Of a DNA stretch of 64,000 nucleotides, positions 45,604-54,900 are shown in pieces. How positions within the stretch are numbered: the stretch's first letter is position 1; each line of letters opens with the position of its first letter. The stretch is taken from contig NZ_MLAS01000008.1 in the NCBI RefSeq assembly GCF_002272785.1, forward strand, positions 1-64,000. The letters are read 5' to 3'. The position numbers and the translations under genes were made by a program. A model generated the notes under the pieces. That model was given only the letters and a program-made list of their open reading frames with translations. It made no database searches and was not told where the DNA came from. The DNA is from Helicobacter sp. 13S00477-4. Lineage in GTDB: Bacteria > Campylobacterota > Campylobacteria > Campylobacterales > Helicobacteraceae.

Positions 45604-46437
45604 ATGAAAAATCTGGTTTTTATTTCGTTGATTGTGGGTATATTTCTTTATGGTTGTGGCGATCCAACCAAGATTAAAGAAAGTGATACCCAAGAGGTAA
45701 AATCTTTGAAAACAGATTGTGTAGCAGGGGATTTAGAAAGTTGTGCAAATTTGGGTGCAAAATATGCTTTAGGAAAAGATTTGAAAAAAGATATGAGTGC
45801 AGCCAAAGAATTATTTGAAAAATCTTGTAAGGGCGATAATCCTACAGGTTGCTATAATCTTGGTGTCATTGATAGGGACAATAAAGATTACAAAAAGGCA
45901 ATGGAAAAATTCAAGTCTTCTTGTGAAAAAGGTTTTGGACAAGCTTGCTATAGTATTGCGGTGATGTATAAAAATGCTGAAGGTGTAGATCAAGATTTGG
46001 ATCATTCTGCAGAAATGTTTGCTAAATCTTGTAGTTTGAATAACCCTTATGGATGTTTGGAAGCTTGTGTTTTTTATAAAAATGATGCTCAAGGTGATAA
46101 GGCATTGCCTTTGTGTCAGTCAGCTTGTGAGTTAGGTAATGGTGCAGGTTGTTTTAATGCAAGTGATTTGTATTTCACTAAATATAATGATATGGAAAAT
46201 ACTTTAGCATATTCAAAACGAGCTTGTCAGCTTGGTGTGAGTGTAGCTTGTTCCAATATAGCATTTTTATATGCAGAAGGCAAAAAAGTCAAACAAAATA
46301 TTAATAAAGCAATGGAATATTTTAAAAAAGGTTGTGATTTGGGCAATGATAAATCTTGTAAAAACTACCATACCATTGAAGAGCATTTGAATAAAAATGA
46401 TCAAAAAAATGCAGCAAAAGACTTAAAAAAAGGCTGA
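45604..46437 (+). CDS. Cysteine-paired Sel1-repeat lipoprotein (Hcp-like)
   Basis: A 277-aa exported protein. The signal sequence ends in a lipobox, LYGC, with C18 as the lipidated residue. Seven cysteine pairs of the form C-x7-C follow (39/47, 75/83, 107/115, 143/151, 175/183, 208/216, 244/252) at 32-36 residue steps, the mark of Helicobacter cysteine-rich proteins, where each pair is a disulfide clamping a Sel1 helix hairpin. Extra cysteines at 155 and 171 flank a degenerate repeat. Secreted Hcp proteins of H. pylori interact with the host; a lipid anchor suggests this one stays on the cell. Function unknown. Confidence 0.88.
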   Translation: MKNLVFISLIVGIFLYGCGDPTKIKESDTQEVKSLKTDCVAGDLESCANLGAKYALGKDLKKDMSAAKELFEKSCKGDNPTGCYNLGVIDRDNKDYKKAMEKFKSSCEKGFGQACYSIAVMYKNAEGVDQDLDHSAEMFAKSCSLNNPYGCLEACVFYKNDAQGDKALPLCQSACELGNGAGCFNASDLYFTKYNDMENTLAYSKRACQLGVSVACSNIAFLYAEGKKVKQNINKAMEYFKKGCDLGNDKSCKNYHTIEEHLNKNDQKNAAKDLKKG

Positions 46438-46468
46438 TTTAGATTTTTTAAATCTTAAGGATAATCAA

Positions 46469-47512
46469 ATGAAAGATATTAAAAAAACTGATATTTTAAG
46501 CTATATGAATGGTTTTATATTGGTTGGATTACTTTCTTTTTTTTCTTTGTGGCTTGCTGGATTAGATTTTATAAAATCTTTACATTTTTCTTCATTACTT
46601 GTTGGGGTGATTGTTGGGACATTGATTTCATTCGTGTTTAAAAATATTGGAAATTGTATTCAAAAAGGTGTAAGTTTTAGTGCTAAAAGGCTTTTACGAC
46701 TTGGGATTATTTTGTATGGCTTTAATGTTACTTTGAGTCAAATCACGACTCTTGGAATTTATCCAATCATCATTGCGATTATTGTAGTTATTGTTGTTTT
46801 TGGATTAGGGACTTATATTGGGATAAAATTGGGGCTTGATAAAGATATTGCTATTCTTGTGAGTGGTGGTAGTGCTGTATGTGGTGCTGCAGCTGTTTTA
46901 GCTTTGGAATCTGCTATCAAATCTGAGCCTTATAAAGGTGTAATTGCTGTAGGAACGGTCGTTATATTTGGTATTATTGCAATGTTTTTATACCCTATAC
47001 TTTATAATCTTGGTCTTATACCATTTGATCATATTCAAGAAGGGATTTATATCGGTGCTACATTGCATGAGGTAGCTAATGTTGCTGGTGCAGCTAGTTC
47101 AATTTCCGCAGAGACACAAGGTTTGGCTGTCACAATAAAAATGGTACGTGTGATTTTACTAGTTCCTTTGCTTTTGATTGTTCCTTATATTTTGGGTCAA
47201 AATACTTCTAAAAAAAATGATAAAAAGCTTCATATTCCTTGGTTTGCTTTTGGATTCTTGGTTGTGGTGCTACTCAATTCATATATTTTTATTTGGAGTG
47301 AGGGTTTGATTCCTGAGGAAAATTTGATTAGTATCATTGAGGGACTTCAGTATATTTGTAATGTTTGTTTGGTTTTTGCAATGGTAGCTTTGGGGTTACA
47401 GGTGGATTTCAAAAAATTCATTAGTTCTGGAGGGAAAGCATTTACATTGGCATTGATATTATTTGTTATCCTAATAGGGGGTGGATTTTTGTTAGTCAGG
47501 TTTTTAATATGA
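46469..47512 (+). CDS. YeiH/UPF0324 family membrane transporter
   Basis: A 347-aa polytopic inner membrane protein of the PF03601 family, often annotated as putative sulfate exporter. Helices fill most of the sequence; SGGSAVCGAAAVLALESAI and GATLHEVANVAGAA are the conserved family blocks. AAGGA precedes the ATG. The substrate is not established. It overlaps the downstream frame and sits between the lipoprotein and a thioredoxin. Confidence 0.85.
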   Translation: MKDIKKTDILSYMNGFILVGLLSFFSLWLAGLDFIKSLHFSSLLVGVIVGTLISFVFKNIGNCIQKGVSFSAKRLLRLGIILYGFNVTLSQITTLGIYPIIIAIIVVIVVFGLGTYIGIKLGLDKDIAILVSGGSAVCGAAAVLALESAIKSEPYKGVIAVGTVVIFGIIAMFLYPILYNLGLIPFDHIQEGIYIGATLHEVANVAGAASSISAETQGLAVTIKMVRVILLVPLLLIVPYILGQNTSKKNDKKLHIPWFAFGFLVVVLLNSYIFIWSEGLIPEENLISIIEGLQYICNVCLVFAMVALGLQVDFKKFISSGGKAFTLALILFVILIGGGFLLVRFLI

Positions 47513-47523
47513 AGGAGATCTTA

Positions 47524-47838
47524 ATGTTAGAGCTTATTGATAGAATAAAGTTTGAAAATGAAATTAAAAGTGGGGCTTTGATCATAGATTTTGGAGCTGA
47601 TTGGTGTCCTGATTGTCGTAGAATTGACCCAATTATGGAAAATCTAGCTAAAGAATATGAAGGCAAAGTTAAAATTTATAAAATCAATATTGATGAAGAA
47701 GAAGACTTGAAAGATGAACTAGGAGTTCGAAGGATACCTACACTTATTTTTTATAAAGATGGTAAAGAAGTTGGCGAAAGACTTGTTGAGCCTGATAATA
47801 AATTGCCTATAGAGATGGCTTTGAAAAAACTTTTATGA
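47524..47838 (+). CDS. Thioredoxin-like protein with CPDC active site
   Basis: A 104-aa cytoplasmic thioredoxin-fold protein. The active site is WCPDC, not the usual WCGPC, and the cis-proline motif RRIPTLIFYKDG is intact. H. pylori Trx2 (HP1458) has the same CPDC and lies next to the dnaE group, so this is its likely counterpart. AAGGAG six nt before the ATG at 47524 makes that the start, even though an in-frame ATG at 47509 overlaps the previous stop. Confidence 0.88.
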   Translation: MLELIDRIKFENEIKSGALIIDFGADWCPDCRRIDPIMENLAKEYEGKVKIYKINIDEEEDLKDELGVRRIPTLIFYKDGKEVGERLVEPDNKLPIEMALKKLL

Positions 47839-47845
47839 ATTTTAT

Positions 47846-48604
47846 TCATAGCTCTTTTGGTAGGAATGATTGTAGTTTAGATTTTATCCATAAAGGCATA
47901 AGATTATAAATTTTAGCTGCGATTTTTGTTGAAATTGGGAAATAAATATTTTCTTTTAGTTTTAAAATCCCATTTTTAATAATTTTTGCTGCCTGAGAAG
48001 GTTGGAGTGGTTTATTTGCTCCAGCATTTTGAATAAGCTTTGTATCTACATAGCCTGGATGGACAGTGCTAATAGCAATTTTATTTTTTCTGAGTGCAAT
48101 GCTTAATGATTCACCATAGCTATGTATGAAACTTTTGCTTGCTGAATATACCATACCAGTCGGCAAGGGAAAAATTCCTACCATTGAACTCATTAAGACA
48201 ATGTGTCCGCATTTGTTGTTGATACATTTTTGAGATTCAAAGAATTTTATAGATGGTACAATGATATTCAAAACTCCTATAATATTTACTTCTACCATTT
48301 GTTTATCTTTTTGGAGTTCGTAACTGTTGCCATTAGCAATGCCTGCATTTGCTATCAATAGATCCAAACGATTTTTAAAAATTTTTTCAATCCATTTTTT
48401 ACATTCAATTTCAAAGGTAATGTCAAATACATCTATTGAAACATTCGCACCTTTTTGTTCGCATTTTTGTTTGATTTCTTTGAGTTTATACTCATTCCTA
48501 CCGCAAAGATATAAATACCTACCTTTTTGTGCAAATTCAAGAGCTAGGGCGTATCCAATTCCACTACTAGCACCTGTAATAGCTATATTTTGGTAATTTA
48601 TCAT
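47846..48604 (-). CDS. Short-chain dehydrogenase/reductase
   Basis: A 252-aa Rossmann-fold oxidoreductase. TGASSGIG binds the NAD(P) cofactor, NAG is the structural motif, and S-Y-K of the catalytic set is in YSASKSF. The C-terminal half resembles DltE/YqjQ-type SDRs of unknown substrate. Its ATG overlaps the stop of the upstream pseudouridine synthase gene. Confidence 0.87.
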   Translation of the reverse strand: MINYQNIAITGASSGIGYALALEFAQKGRYLYLCGRNEYKLKEIKQKCEQKGANVSIDVFDITFEIECKKWIEKIFKNRLDLLIANAGIANGNSYELQKDKQMVEVNIIGVLNIIVPSIKFFESQKCINNKCGHIVLMSSMVGIFPLPTGMVYSASKSFIHSYGESLSIALRKNKIAISTVHPGYVDTKLIQNAGANKPLQPSQAAKIIKNGILKLKENIYFPISTKIAAKIYNLMPLWIKSKLQSFLPKEL

Positions 48605-49482
48605 AAATCTTCCTTGAAATTTTGATGAGATTTTATATCATAATGTATATTATTATATACAAAGCTTAATCTTTGAGCATGTAGTCTCAAAATAGAGGTT
48701 TTATCTATTATTAGAGATTTATTTTCCAAATAATCTCTGGCAGTTTTTTCATTTACCCCATAGAGGGATTCACCTATTATTTTATGTCCTATTGCACTTA
48801 AGTGTATACGGATTTGATGTGTCCTACCTGTTATGGGGATAATTTTGAGCAAAGTAGTGTCAGTATATTTATTGTAATGGATTGGAACAATTTGTGTGAT
48901 AGATATTTTGCCTTCAGGTGAGATCAAACTACGAATCCCTAAATCTTTATATTTATCTGATTTATTTGGATTGCGGATGGGCAAATTTATTTTTTGAGGT
49001 TTTTTTATATTTCCTTCAACCAGAGCAAGGTATATTTTTTGAATTTGTTTTTTAGCAAATAGCATTTTGAGTGAAGCTTCATAGGATTTTTTTATGCTAA
49101 TCATTATTAAACCACTTGTTTCATAGTCAAGACGATGGACTGGATTGGCTTCTTTCCCAAAGCGTGATTTGATATCATCACAGAGGCTAAAATCTTTAGA
49201 ATACCCTTTAGGGTGAACCAATAGTTTTGCAGGTTTATCATAGATTGCAAAAATTGGTGTGATAAAAATAGGTTCTAAATACATAGACTCAGGTTTGAAA
49301 TGTGTAAGTTCAACTTTTCCTTGTATGGTTTGAGATTTATGGATAGGCAGATTATTTTGTTTTAAACGTTTTTTATCAAGATATTTTTGAGATTCTTTTT
49401 GAGAACACTTGAGTGTTTCCATTATGAATAAAAAAGCTTTTTTCGGATAGGGGATTAAAAATTCTTCAGTTATGAATGGCAT
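48601..49482 (-). CDS. RluA-family pseudouridine synthase
   Basis: A 293-aa RNA pseudouridine synthase. The catalytic aspartate lies in HRLDYETSGLIM, and GRTHQIRIHLSAIGH is the second family motif. An S4-like N-terminal region is present (about 25-60). The precise target (RluA, RluC or RluD type) cannot be told. It overlaps recJ by 13 nt and lacks a strong ribosome site. Confidence 0.9.
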   Translation of the reverse strand: MPFITEEFLIPYPKKAFLFIMETLKCSQKESQKYLDKKRLKQNNLPIHKSQTIQGKVELTHFKPESMYLEPIFITPIFAIYDKPAKLLVHPKGYSKDFSLCDDIKSRFGKEANPVHRLDYETSGLIMISIKKSYEASLKMLFAKKQIQKIYLALVEGNIKKPQKINLPIRNPNKSDKYKDLGIRSLISPEGKISITQIVPIHYNKYTDTTLLKIIPITGRTHQIRIHLSAIGHKIIGESLYGVNEKTARDYLENKSLIIDKTSILRLHAQRLSFVYNNIHYDIKSHQNFKEDL

Positions 49483-51038
49483 TTTATAATTGTTTTTAAT
49501 ATCATTAAGGGTTTATTATTAAAGCTATCTCTTTGAAGGGTAAAGTTAATGTTGACATGATCATTTTTTTCATAAAATTCTTTACAGAAAAATAACATGG
49601 CTTTTTGTTTATAGAATGTGGTTTGAAATTCAAGTTGTTGATGAAGAGATTTGAGGATTTTGCTTGAGGTTATTTTGAGATTTTGGCATATAAAGTTTGG
49701 TTGGGGATTGCCTTCACCATAAGGTTCAAATTCTTCTAATATTTTCAAGAGTGTTTCATCAATTTCTTTTGGATCCAGTATGCCTAAAATTTCATCCATT
49801 TGGGTTTCTGTGATTTCAGGCATTGTAAAATCTTTAAGTGCTTCAAAAAGAGGAATGAGATTTTTTTCTTCCATTTCAAGCCCGACTGCTTTGGTATGAC
49901 CACCAAAATGAATAAAAAAATCACTATGTTTATTCATAACTTCAATTAAATTGATATTCCCATAACTCCTTGCACTCCCTTTGAGTATTTTTCCTTTTTT
50001 GCTAAGGGCAATTGCAGGTTTACAGTGATTTTGAGAAAGATTGGTTGCAACTATTCCTAATATTCCTTCATGCCAACCTTCACCACAAGCAATCACGCAA
50101 TTATGGGTTATCATAGATGTATTTTGAGCGAGTTCTAGAGTTTGTTGGGCAATGAACTTTCGTTCTTTGTTTAAATTATTTAGTTTTGTGTATAGTTCTT
50201 GAGCTTCTTTTTGATTTGAAGAGAGTAGGAATGAGGCTGCAATATTTCCATCCCCCATTCTACCTGCACTATTAATAAGAGGAGCAATATAAAAAGCAAT
50301 GTCTTGAGCCGTTGGATTTTTTGTTTTCAGATGACTTTTTAATATTTGATTTGGATAGGATAGTGAATCTATAAATTTTTTGAGTCCTGTTTTGACTAAG
50401 ATTTTGTTTATTTTAGTCAGTGGCATCATATCTGCAATGGTTGCAATACATACCATATCCAATAAAGGAGCAAGAGAAATTTGGAGTTGTGATTTTATTT
50501 TTATCGCATTACATAGATACCAAGCTATTGTAGCCCCACATATTTCTTTTTGAGGGAATAAACAATCTTTTTGTTGTGGATTGATAATAACATCTGCTTG
50601 TGGTAATTTGTCTTTGATAGTGTGGTGATCAGTGATAATAAATATAATATTATTTTGTTTGCAATATTGTGCTGTTTCAAATGCACTGATACCGTTATCA
50701 ACCGTAATAATAATATCAGCAGGATTATTTTGAACAATCGTTTTGCTGATACCATAACCATCGTTGAAACGATTAGGAATCACATAAGAAACATTATTAT
50801 AATCTAATAAATAAAAGAATTTCATCATTATCACGCAAGAAGTGATGCCATCAACATCATAATCACCCACAATTAGGATTTTTTGATTATTTTTTATGCT
50901 AGAGGTAATCAGATCGGCAGCTTTTTCCATCCCTTTAAGTTGGAATGGATGAGGGAGTTGCTTTAAGGAAGCAAAAATATCTCCTTCAAATCTTTGTGTC
51001 AAAATAGATTTTATTTTTTCTTTGGTTAGGAAAGTCAT
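49470..51038 (-). CDS. recJ: Single-strand DNA exonuclease RecJ
   Basis: A 522-aa 5'-3' exonuclease of repair and recombination. DHH-family motifs are complete: [20 protein letters not shown], and the DHHA1 motif [15 protein letters not shown]-terminal OB fold follows. Its ATG overlaps the pyrG stop (ATGA). Confidence 0.95.
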   Translation of the reverse strand: MTFLTKEKIKSILTQRFEGDIFASLKQLPHPFQLKGMEKAADLITSSIKNNQKILIVGDYDVDGITSCVIMMKFFYLLDYNNVSYVIPNRFNDGYGISKTIVQNNPADIIITVDNGISAFETAQYCKQNNIIFIITDHHTIKDKLPQADVIINPQQKDCLFPQKEICGATIAWYLCNAIKIKSQLQISLAPLLDMVCIATIADMMPLTKINKILVKTGLKKFIDSLSYPNQILKSHLKTKNPTAQDIAFYIAPLINSAGRMGDGNIAASFLLSSNQKEAQELYTKLNNLNKERKFIAQQTLELAQNTSMITHNCVIACGEGWHEGILGIVATNLSQNHCKPAIALSKKGKILKGSARSYGNINLIEVMNKHSDFFIHFGGHTKAVGLEMEEKNLIPLFEALKDFTMPEITETQMDEILGILDPKEIDETLLKILEEFEPYGEGNPQPNFICQNLKITSSKILKSLHQQLEFQTTFYKQKAMLFFCKEFYEKNDHVNINFTLQRDSFNNKPLMILKTIIKCHS

Positions 51039-52666
51039 TTTTTTTGAAATTCCAAAGTTTTTTTGACAAACTCTAAAATAATAGGGTTTGGGTTTTGTAG
51101 TCTTGAGGTGAATTCAGGATGAAATTGCACACCGATAAAAAAAGGATGTTCTTTAATTTCTACTGCCTCTATTAATCCACTTTTGGATTCCCCACTGATT
51201 ATCAATCCTTTGGCTTGAAGATCATTTTTATATTTTGGATTGGCTTCATATCTATGCCTATGCCTTTCTTTAATCGTATCTTTATAGTTATAGGCATTCC
51301 AGAGGATAGTTTTTGGTTTGATTTTGCATTCATATTCACCTAATCTCATTGTTCCTCCCATTGGGGATTGGTGAGTGCGTATTTGTTCTTTGCCTTGTTG
51401 ATCTATAAAATCTTCTATTAGGTAGATAAAAGGATTTTTTGTTTTTGTATCAAATTCAGTTGAATTTGCATCTAAAATACCTAAGACATTACGGGCAAAT
51501 TCAACAATACAAAGTTGCATGCCTAAACAGATTCCCAAAAAAGGGATTTTGTTTTCTCTGGCATATTTGATGGCTTCAATTTTGCCATTCACTCCTCTTT
51601 CCCCAAAACCTCCAGGAATAAGAATACTATCGACATCTCCAAACATATTAATATTGCTTGAAGTGATATTTTCGCTATCTATCCACTTGATATTAACCCG
51701 TGTATCCAAGTTTGCTCCGGCATGTGTGAGTGCTTCTGTAAGTGATTTATAGGATTCTTTGAGGTTTAGATATTTGCCAACAAAAGCGATATTAAGAGAG
51801 TTTTTTGGAGAAATGATTTTTTTGACTAACATATCCCATTCATCCATTTTTGGATTGAGTTGATTGATTTTAAATCTTCTGGCAATAGGGGTAAGGATAC
51901 CTTCTTTGAGGAAATTCATAGGGCATTTGTAGATACTCTCAGCATCTTCAGCTACAATCACACTATCATCATCAACATCACAACTCAATGCTAATTTTTT
52001 CTTTAGTTCTTTGCTGAGGGGTTTTTCACAACGTGCTAGAATAATTTGTGGTGAGATACCAATACGTCTGAGTTCCTGGACAGAATGTTGGGTTGGTTTT
52101 GTTTTGAGTTCTCCTGCTGCCTTAATGAGTGGAATGAGTGTTACATGGATGCTGATAACAAGATCATTACCAAGTTCATGTTTCATCTGTCTCATTGCTT
52201 CTAAATAAGGCATTCCTTCCATATCACCAACTGTTCCTCCAAGCTCTACGACTAAAAAATCACTATTTTCTCCTGCTGATTTGATTCTATTTTTTATTTC
52301 ATCAACTATATGGGGTACAATTTGGATTGTTTTACCCAAATATTTTCCTTTCCTTTCCTTTTCTATGACCGAGAGATAGATTTGTCCGGTAGTAAAGTTA
52401 TTTTGTTTGGAAAAATCTTTATTTAAAAATCTTTCATAATGTCCAATGTCAAGGTCTGTTTCAGCACCATCAAAAGTAACAAATACTTCTCCATGTTCTA
52501 AAGGACTCATTGTTCCAGGATCTACATTAATATAAGGGTCAATTTTTAGGATAGATATTTGATAGCCAGAATGTTTTAATAAGGTTGCTATTGAAGAGGA
52601 TGAAATGCCTTTTCCAAGTGAACTTAAAACGCCTCCAGTAACAAAAATATATTTTGTGTTTTTCAT
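51035..52666 (-). CDS. pyrG: CTP synthase
   Basis: Converts UTP to CTP using glutamine. The 543-aa protein has the N-terminal amidoligase domain ([42 protein letters not shown]) and a C-terminal glutaminase with nucleophile Cys in GICLGMQL and the His/Glu pair in FHPEF. AAGGATAGAGG precedes the ATG. It leads the pyrG-recJ-rluA-SDR operon, in which every junction overlaps. Confidence 0.98.
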   Translation of the reverse strand: MKNTKYIFVTGGVLSSLGKGISSSSIATLLKHSGYQISILKIDPYINVDPGTMSPLEHGEVFVTFDGAETDLDIGHYERFLNKDFSKQNNFTTGQIYLSVIEKERKGKYLGKTIQIVPHIVDEIKNRIKSAGENSDFLVVELGGTVGDMEGMPYLEAMRQMKHELGNDLVISIHVTLIPLIKAAGELKTKPTQHSVQELRRIGISPQIILARCEKPLSKELKKKLALSCDVDDDSVIVAEDAESIYKCPMNFLKEGILTPIARRFKINQLNPKMDEWDMLVKKIISPKNSLNIAFVGKYLNLKESYKSLTEALTHAGANLDTRVNIKWIDSENITSSNINMFGDVDSILIPGGFGERGVNGKIEAIKYARENKIPFLGICLGMQLCIVEFARNVLGILDANSTEFDTKTKNPFIYLIEDFIDQQGKEQIRTHQSPMGGTMRLGEYECKIKPKTILWNAYNYKDTIKERHRHRYEANPKYKNDLQAKGLIISGESKSGLIEAVEIKEHPFFIGVQFHPEFTSRLQNPNPIILEFVKKTLEFQKK

Positions 52667-52761
52667 CCTCTATCCTTGTCTTTCTAGTGTATTTAGTTTG
52701 ATATTTTAATTAAAAGGTGGTTAAAAGTGATTTAATTTCGGATAGATTTATGCTTTTAGTG

Positions 52762-52767
52762 TAGAAT
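52762..52767 (+). promoter_or_regulatory. Possible -10 box for the M48 peptidase gene
   Basis: TAGAAT about 31 nt upstream of the start codon in the divergent gap with pyrG. Confidence 0.4.
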
Positions 52768-52798
52768 TCCTCTTAGTTTGATAGTTGGGAAGGTATGA

Positions 52799-54013
52799 AT
52801 GTTTTATTTATTAGCGTTTTCGTTTATTATTTTTTATACAATGCCAAGTATTATTTTGGCACTTTTGCAAATACAGCATGTTGCCAAGAAGATGAAGCAA
52901 GATCCTGTGATTTTATCATCAAATGATTATATTGAGGCAGGTAAATATTCTTTAGCAAAACTTAAGCTTTCTGTTGTGCAAAATTTAATTGAAATGATTT
53001 TATTTTTGATATGGATTAGTAATGGACTTTCATTGCTTGAAAATATTTTTAGTCGTTGGGAATTCCCACAAAATATACATTTTTTATTTTTTGTATTGGG
53101 TTTTTTATTGATTTCTTTGGTAATTTCTTTGCCGATGAATTTTTACGAAACGATGATTTTAGATAAAAAATTTGGTTTTAGTAAAATCACTTTTGGTTTG
53201 TTTGTAAAGGATTTTTTCAAAAGTTTAATCATGGTAATAGTTATTGGAGGCATTTTAGTATTTCTACTGATTTATATCATGGAAAATTTTCAATATTGGT
53301 GGTTGCAAGGCTTTTTTTTAGTCTTTATTTTTGCCATTTTGGTTAATGTCCTTTATCCAATCTTGATCGCACCTATTTTTAATAAATTCACACCTCTTGA
53401 TAATGATTCATTAAGAGAGAAGATTGAGGCAATGATGCAAAAGGTTGGATTTAGAAGTAATGGTATTTTTGTGATGGATGCAAGTAAGCGAGATGGTAGA
53501 TTAAATGCTTATTTTGGAGGATTGGGTAAATCTAAAAGAGTTGTATTGTTTGACACTTTATTGGAAAAAGTTTCTCAAGATGGTCTTTTGTCAATATTGG
53601 GACACGAGTTAGGGCATTTTAAACACAAAGATATTATAAAGAATCTTTTTACAATGAGTATTTTGTTATTTATAATATTCTTTTTAGCAGGTAATTTGCC
53701 TCAAAGCTTTTTTGAAATAATGAATATTTCTCTAAATCCTGGTAGCACTATTGTATTTTTGATATTGATAGTGCCAGTTATATCTTTTTGGGCAATGCCA
53801 ATTTTAGGTTATTTTAGCCGAAGAGCTGAATTTCGTGCAGATGAATATGGGGCTATGTTAACAAGCAAACGTTGTTTGGCAGAGGCTTTAATACGAATTG
53901 TGAATGAAAATAAGGCTTTCCCTTGTTCTCATAGTGCTTATATATTTTTTTATTATACACATCCTCCATTGTTGAAGAGACTAGAAGCTTTAGATTATCA
54001 CATGGAGAAATGA
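52799..54013 (+). CDS. M48 (Ste24-type) membrane zinc metallopeptidase
   Basis: A 404-aa polytopic membrane protease. The zinc motif HELGH is followed by the third-ligand region FRADEYGA, with membrane helices on both sides. It resembles eukaryotic CAAX protease Ste24 more than the shorter HtpX and probably serves in membrane protein quality control. AAGG precedes the ATG by 5 nt. Followed 1 nt later by prmC. Confidence 0.9.
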   Translation: MFYLLAFSFIIFYTMPSIILALLQIQHVAKKMKQDPVILSSNDYIEAGKYSLAKLKLSVVQNLIEMILFLIWISNGLSLLENIFSRWEFPQNIHFLFFVLGFLLISLVISLPMNFYETMILDKKFGFSKITFGLFVKDFFKSLIMVIVIGGILVFLLIYIMENFQYWWLQGFFLVFIFAILVNVLYPILIAPIFNKFTPLDNDSLREKIEAMMQKVGFRSNGIFVMDASKRDGRLNAYFGGLGKSKRVVLFDTLLEKVSQDGLLSILGHELGHFKHKDIIKNLFTMSILLFIIFFLAGNLPQSFFEIMNISLNPGSTIVFLILIVPVISFWAMPILGYFSRRAEFRADEYGAMLTSKRCLAEALIRIVNENKAFPCSHSAYIFFYYTHPPLLKRLEALDYHMEK

Positions 54014-54014
54014 A

Positions 54015-54866
54015 TTGAATGTTTTTGAGGCTATTGATTATTCAAGAAGAGAGTTGTCTCAAAATCAATTTGATGCAAATATTAGAGTTGGATTAGAGGC
54101 TGAGTTACTTTTAGCATTTGTACTCAAACAGAGAAGAGAATGGTTGCATACTTGGTGGGACAATGAAATTCAGGAATCTAGCTTTGATGAATTGAGCGAT
54201 TGTATTGCTCGCAGGTTAATGGGAGAACCTCTTGAATATATTATTGGAAAAACAAGTTTTTATGGAGAAGAATTTTATGTTGATAAACGAGTTTTGATTC
54301 CTAGGACTGAAACTGAAATTTTAGTAGAAAAAGTTCTTAGTCTTATCACAGATAAGAGAATTAAATATGTAGGTGAGATTGGTATAGGGAGTGGTGTTAT
54401 TTCAATAATGCTGGCTCTTTTATGTCCGAGTATTTTGATCAATGCTACTGATATTTCTATGCAGGCTATTGAAGTAGCCAAAATAAATATCAGTCGGTTT
54501 GCTACTCATAGCAATAATCTTAAAAAACGCATCAAGCTAATATCTACAGATCTATTTGAAGGGGTTGATGAGATTCCTGAATTGCTTATTTCAAATCCTC
54601 CTTATATTGCTAATAATTATCCTTTATCAAAAAATGTTCTTTTTGAGCCTAGTGAAGCACTTTTTGGTGGAATTTGTGGGGATGAAGTGATTAAAAGAGT
54701 GATTGATTTTGCCAAAAGCAAGAGAATTTCATTTTTGGCTTGTGAAATAGGGTATGATCAAAAAAAAAGTTTAGAAGCTTATCTGAGTAAAAATACTTAT
54801 GAAGCTTTTTTTTATCAAGATTTGAATGGTTTGGATAGGGGATTTGTTGCTCAGTTTAGAAATTGA
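54015..54866 (+). CDS. prmC: Release factor glutamine methyltransferase PrmC
   Basis: A 283-aa SAM-dependent enzyme that methylates the GGQ glutamine of release factors RF1 and RF2. The N-terminal helical domain precedes the SAM-binding GEIGIGSGVISI motif and the catalytic SNPPYI. The start is TTG, supported by GGAG 7 nt upstream; no ATG in frame is better. Confidence 0.92.
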   Translation: MNVFEAIDYSRRELSQNQFDANIRVGLEAELLLAFVLKQRREWLHTWWDNEIQESSFDELSDCIARRLMGEPLEYIIGKTSFYGEEFYVDKRVLIPRTETEILVEKVLSLITDKRIKYVGEIGIGSGVISIMLALLCPSILINATDISMQAIEVAKINISRFATHSNNLKKRIKLISTDLFEGVDEIPELLISNPPYIANNYPLSKNVLFEPSEALFGGICGDEVIKRVIDFAKSKRISFLACEIGYDQKKSLEAYLSKNTYEAFFYQDLNGLDRGFVAQFRN

Positions 54867-54900
54867 GCAGTGAAGATTTTTAAATCTTTATCACTGTTTT
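54849..54900. terminator. Two hairpins at the prmC/flgE convergent junction
   Basis: GCTCA...TGAGC (54849-54868) with a nearly complete inner stem is followed by a longer hairpin from CAGTGA to TCACTG (54868-54896), then TTTT on the plus strand. The hairpins overlap the stop codons of both genes and can act for prmC (U tract) and perhaps flgE. Confidence 0.55.

Noticed and set aside
46441-46455. AGATTT-TTT-AAATCT hairpin before the YeiH-type gene
   Set aside because: It has no U tract and sits next to the ribosome site; too weak to call a terminator or switch.
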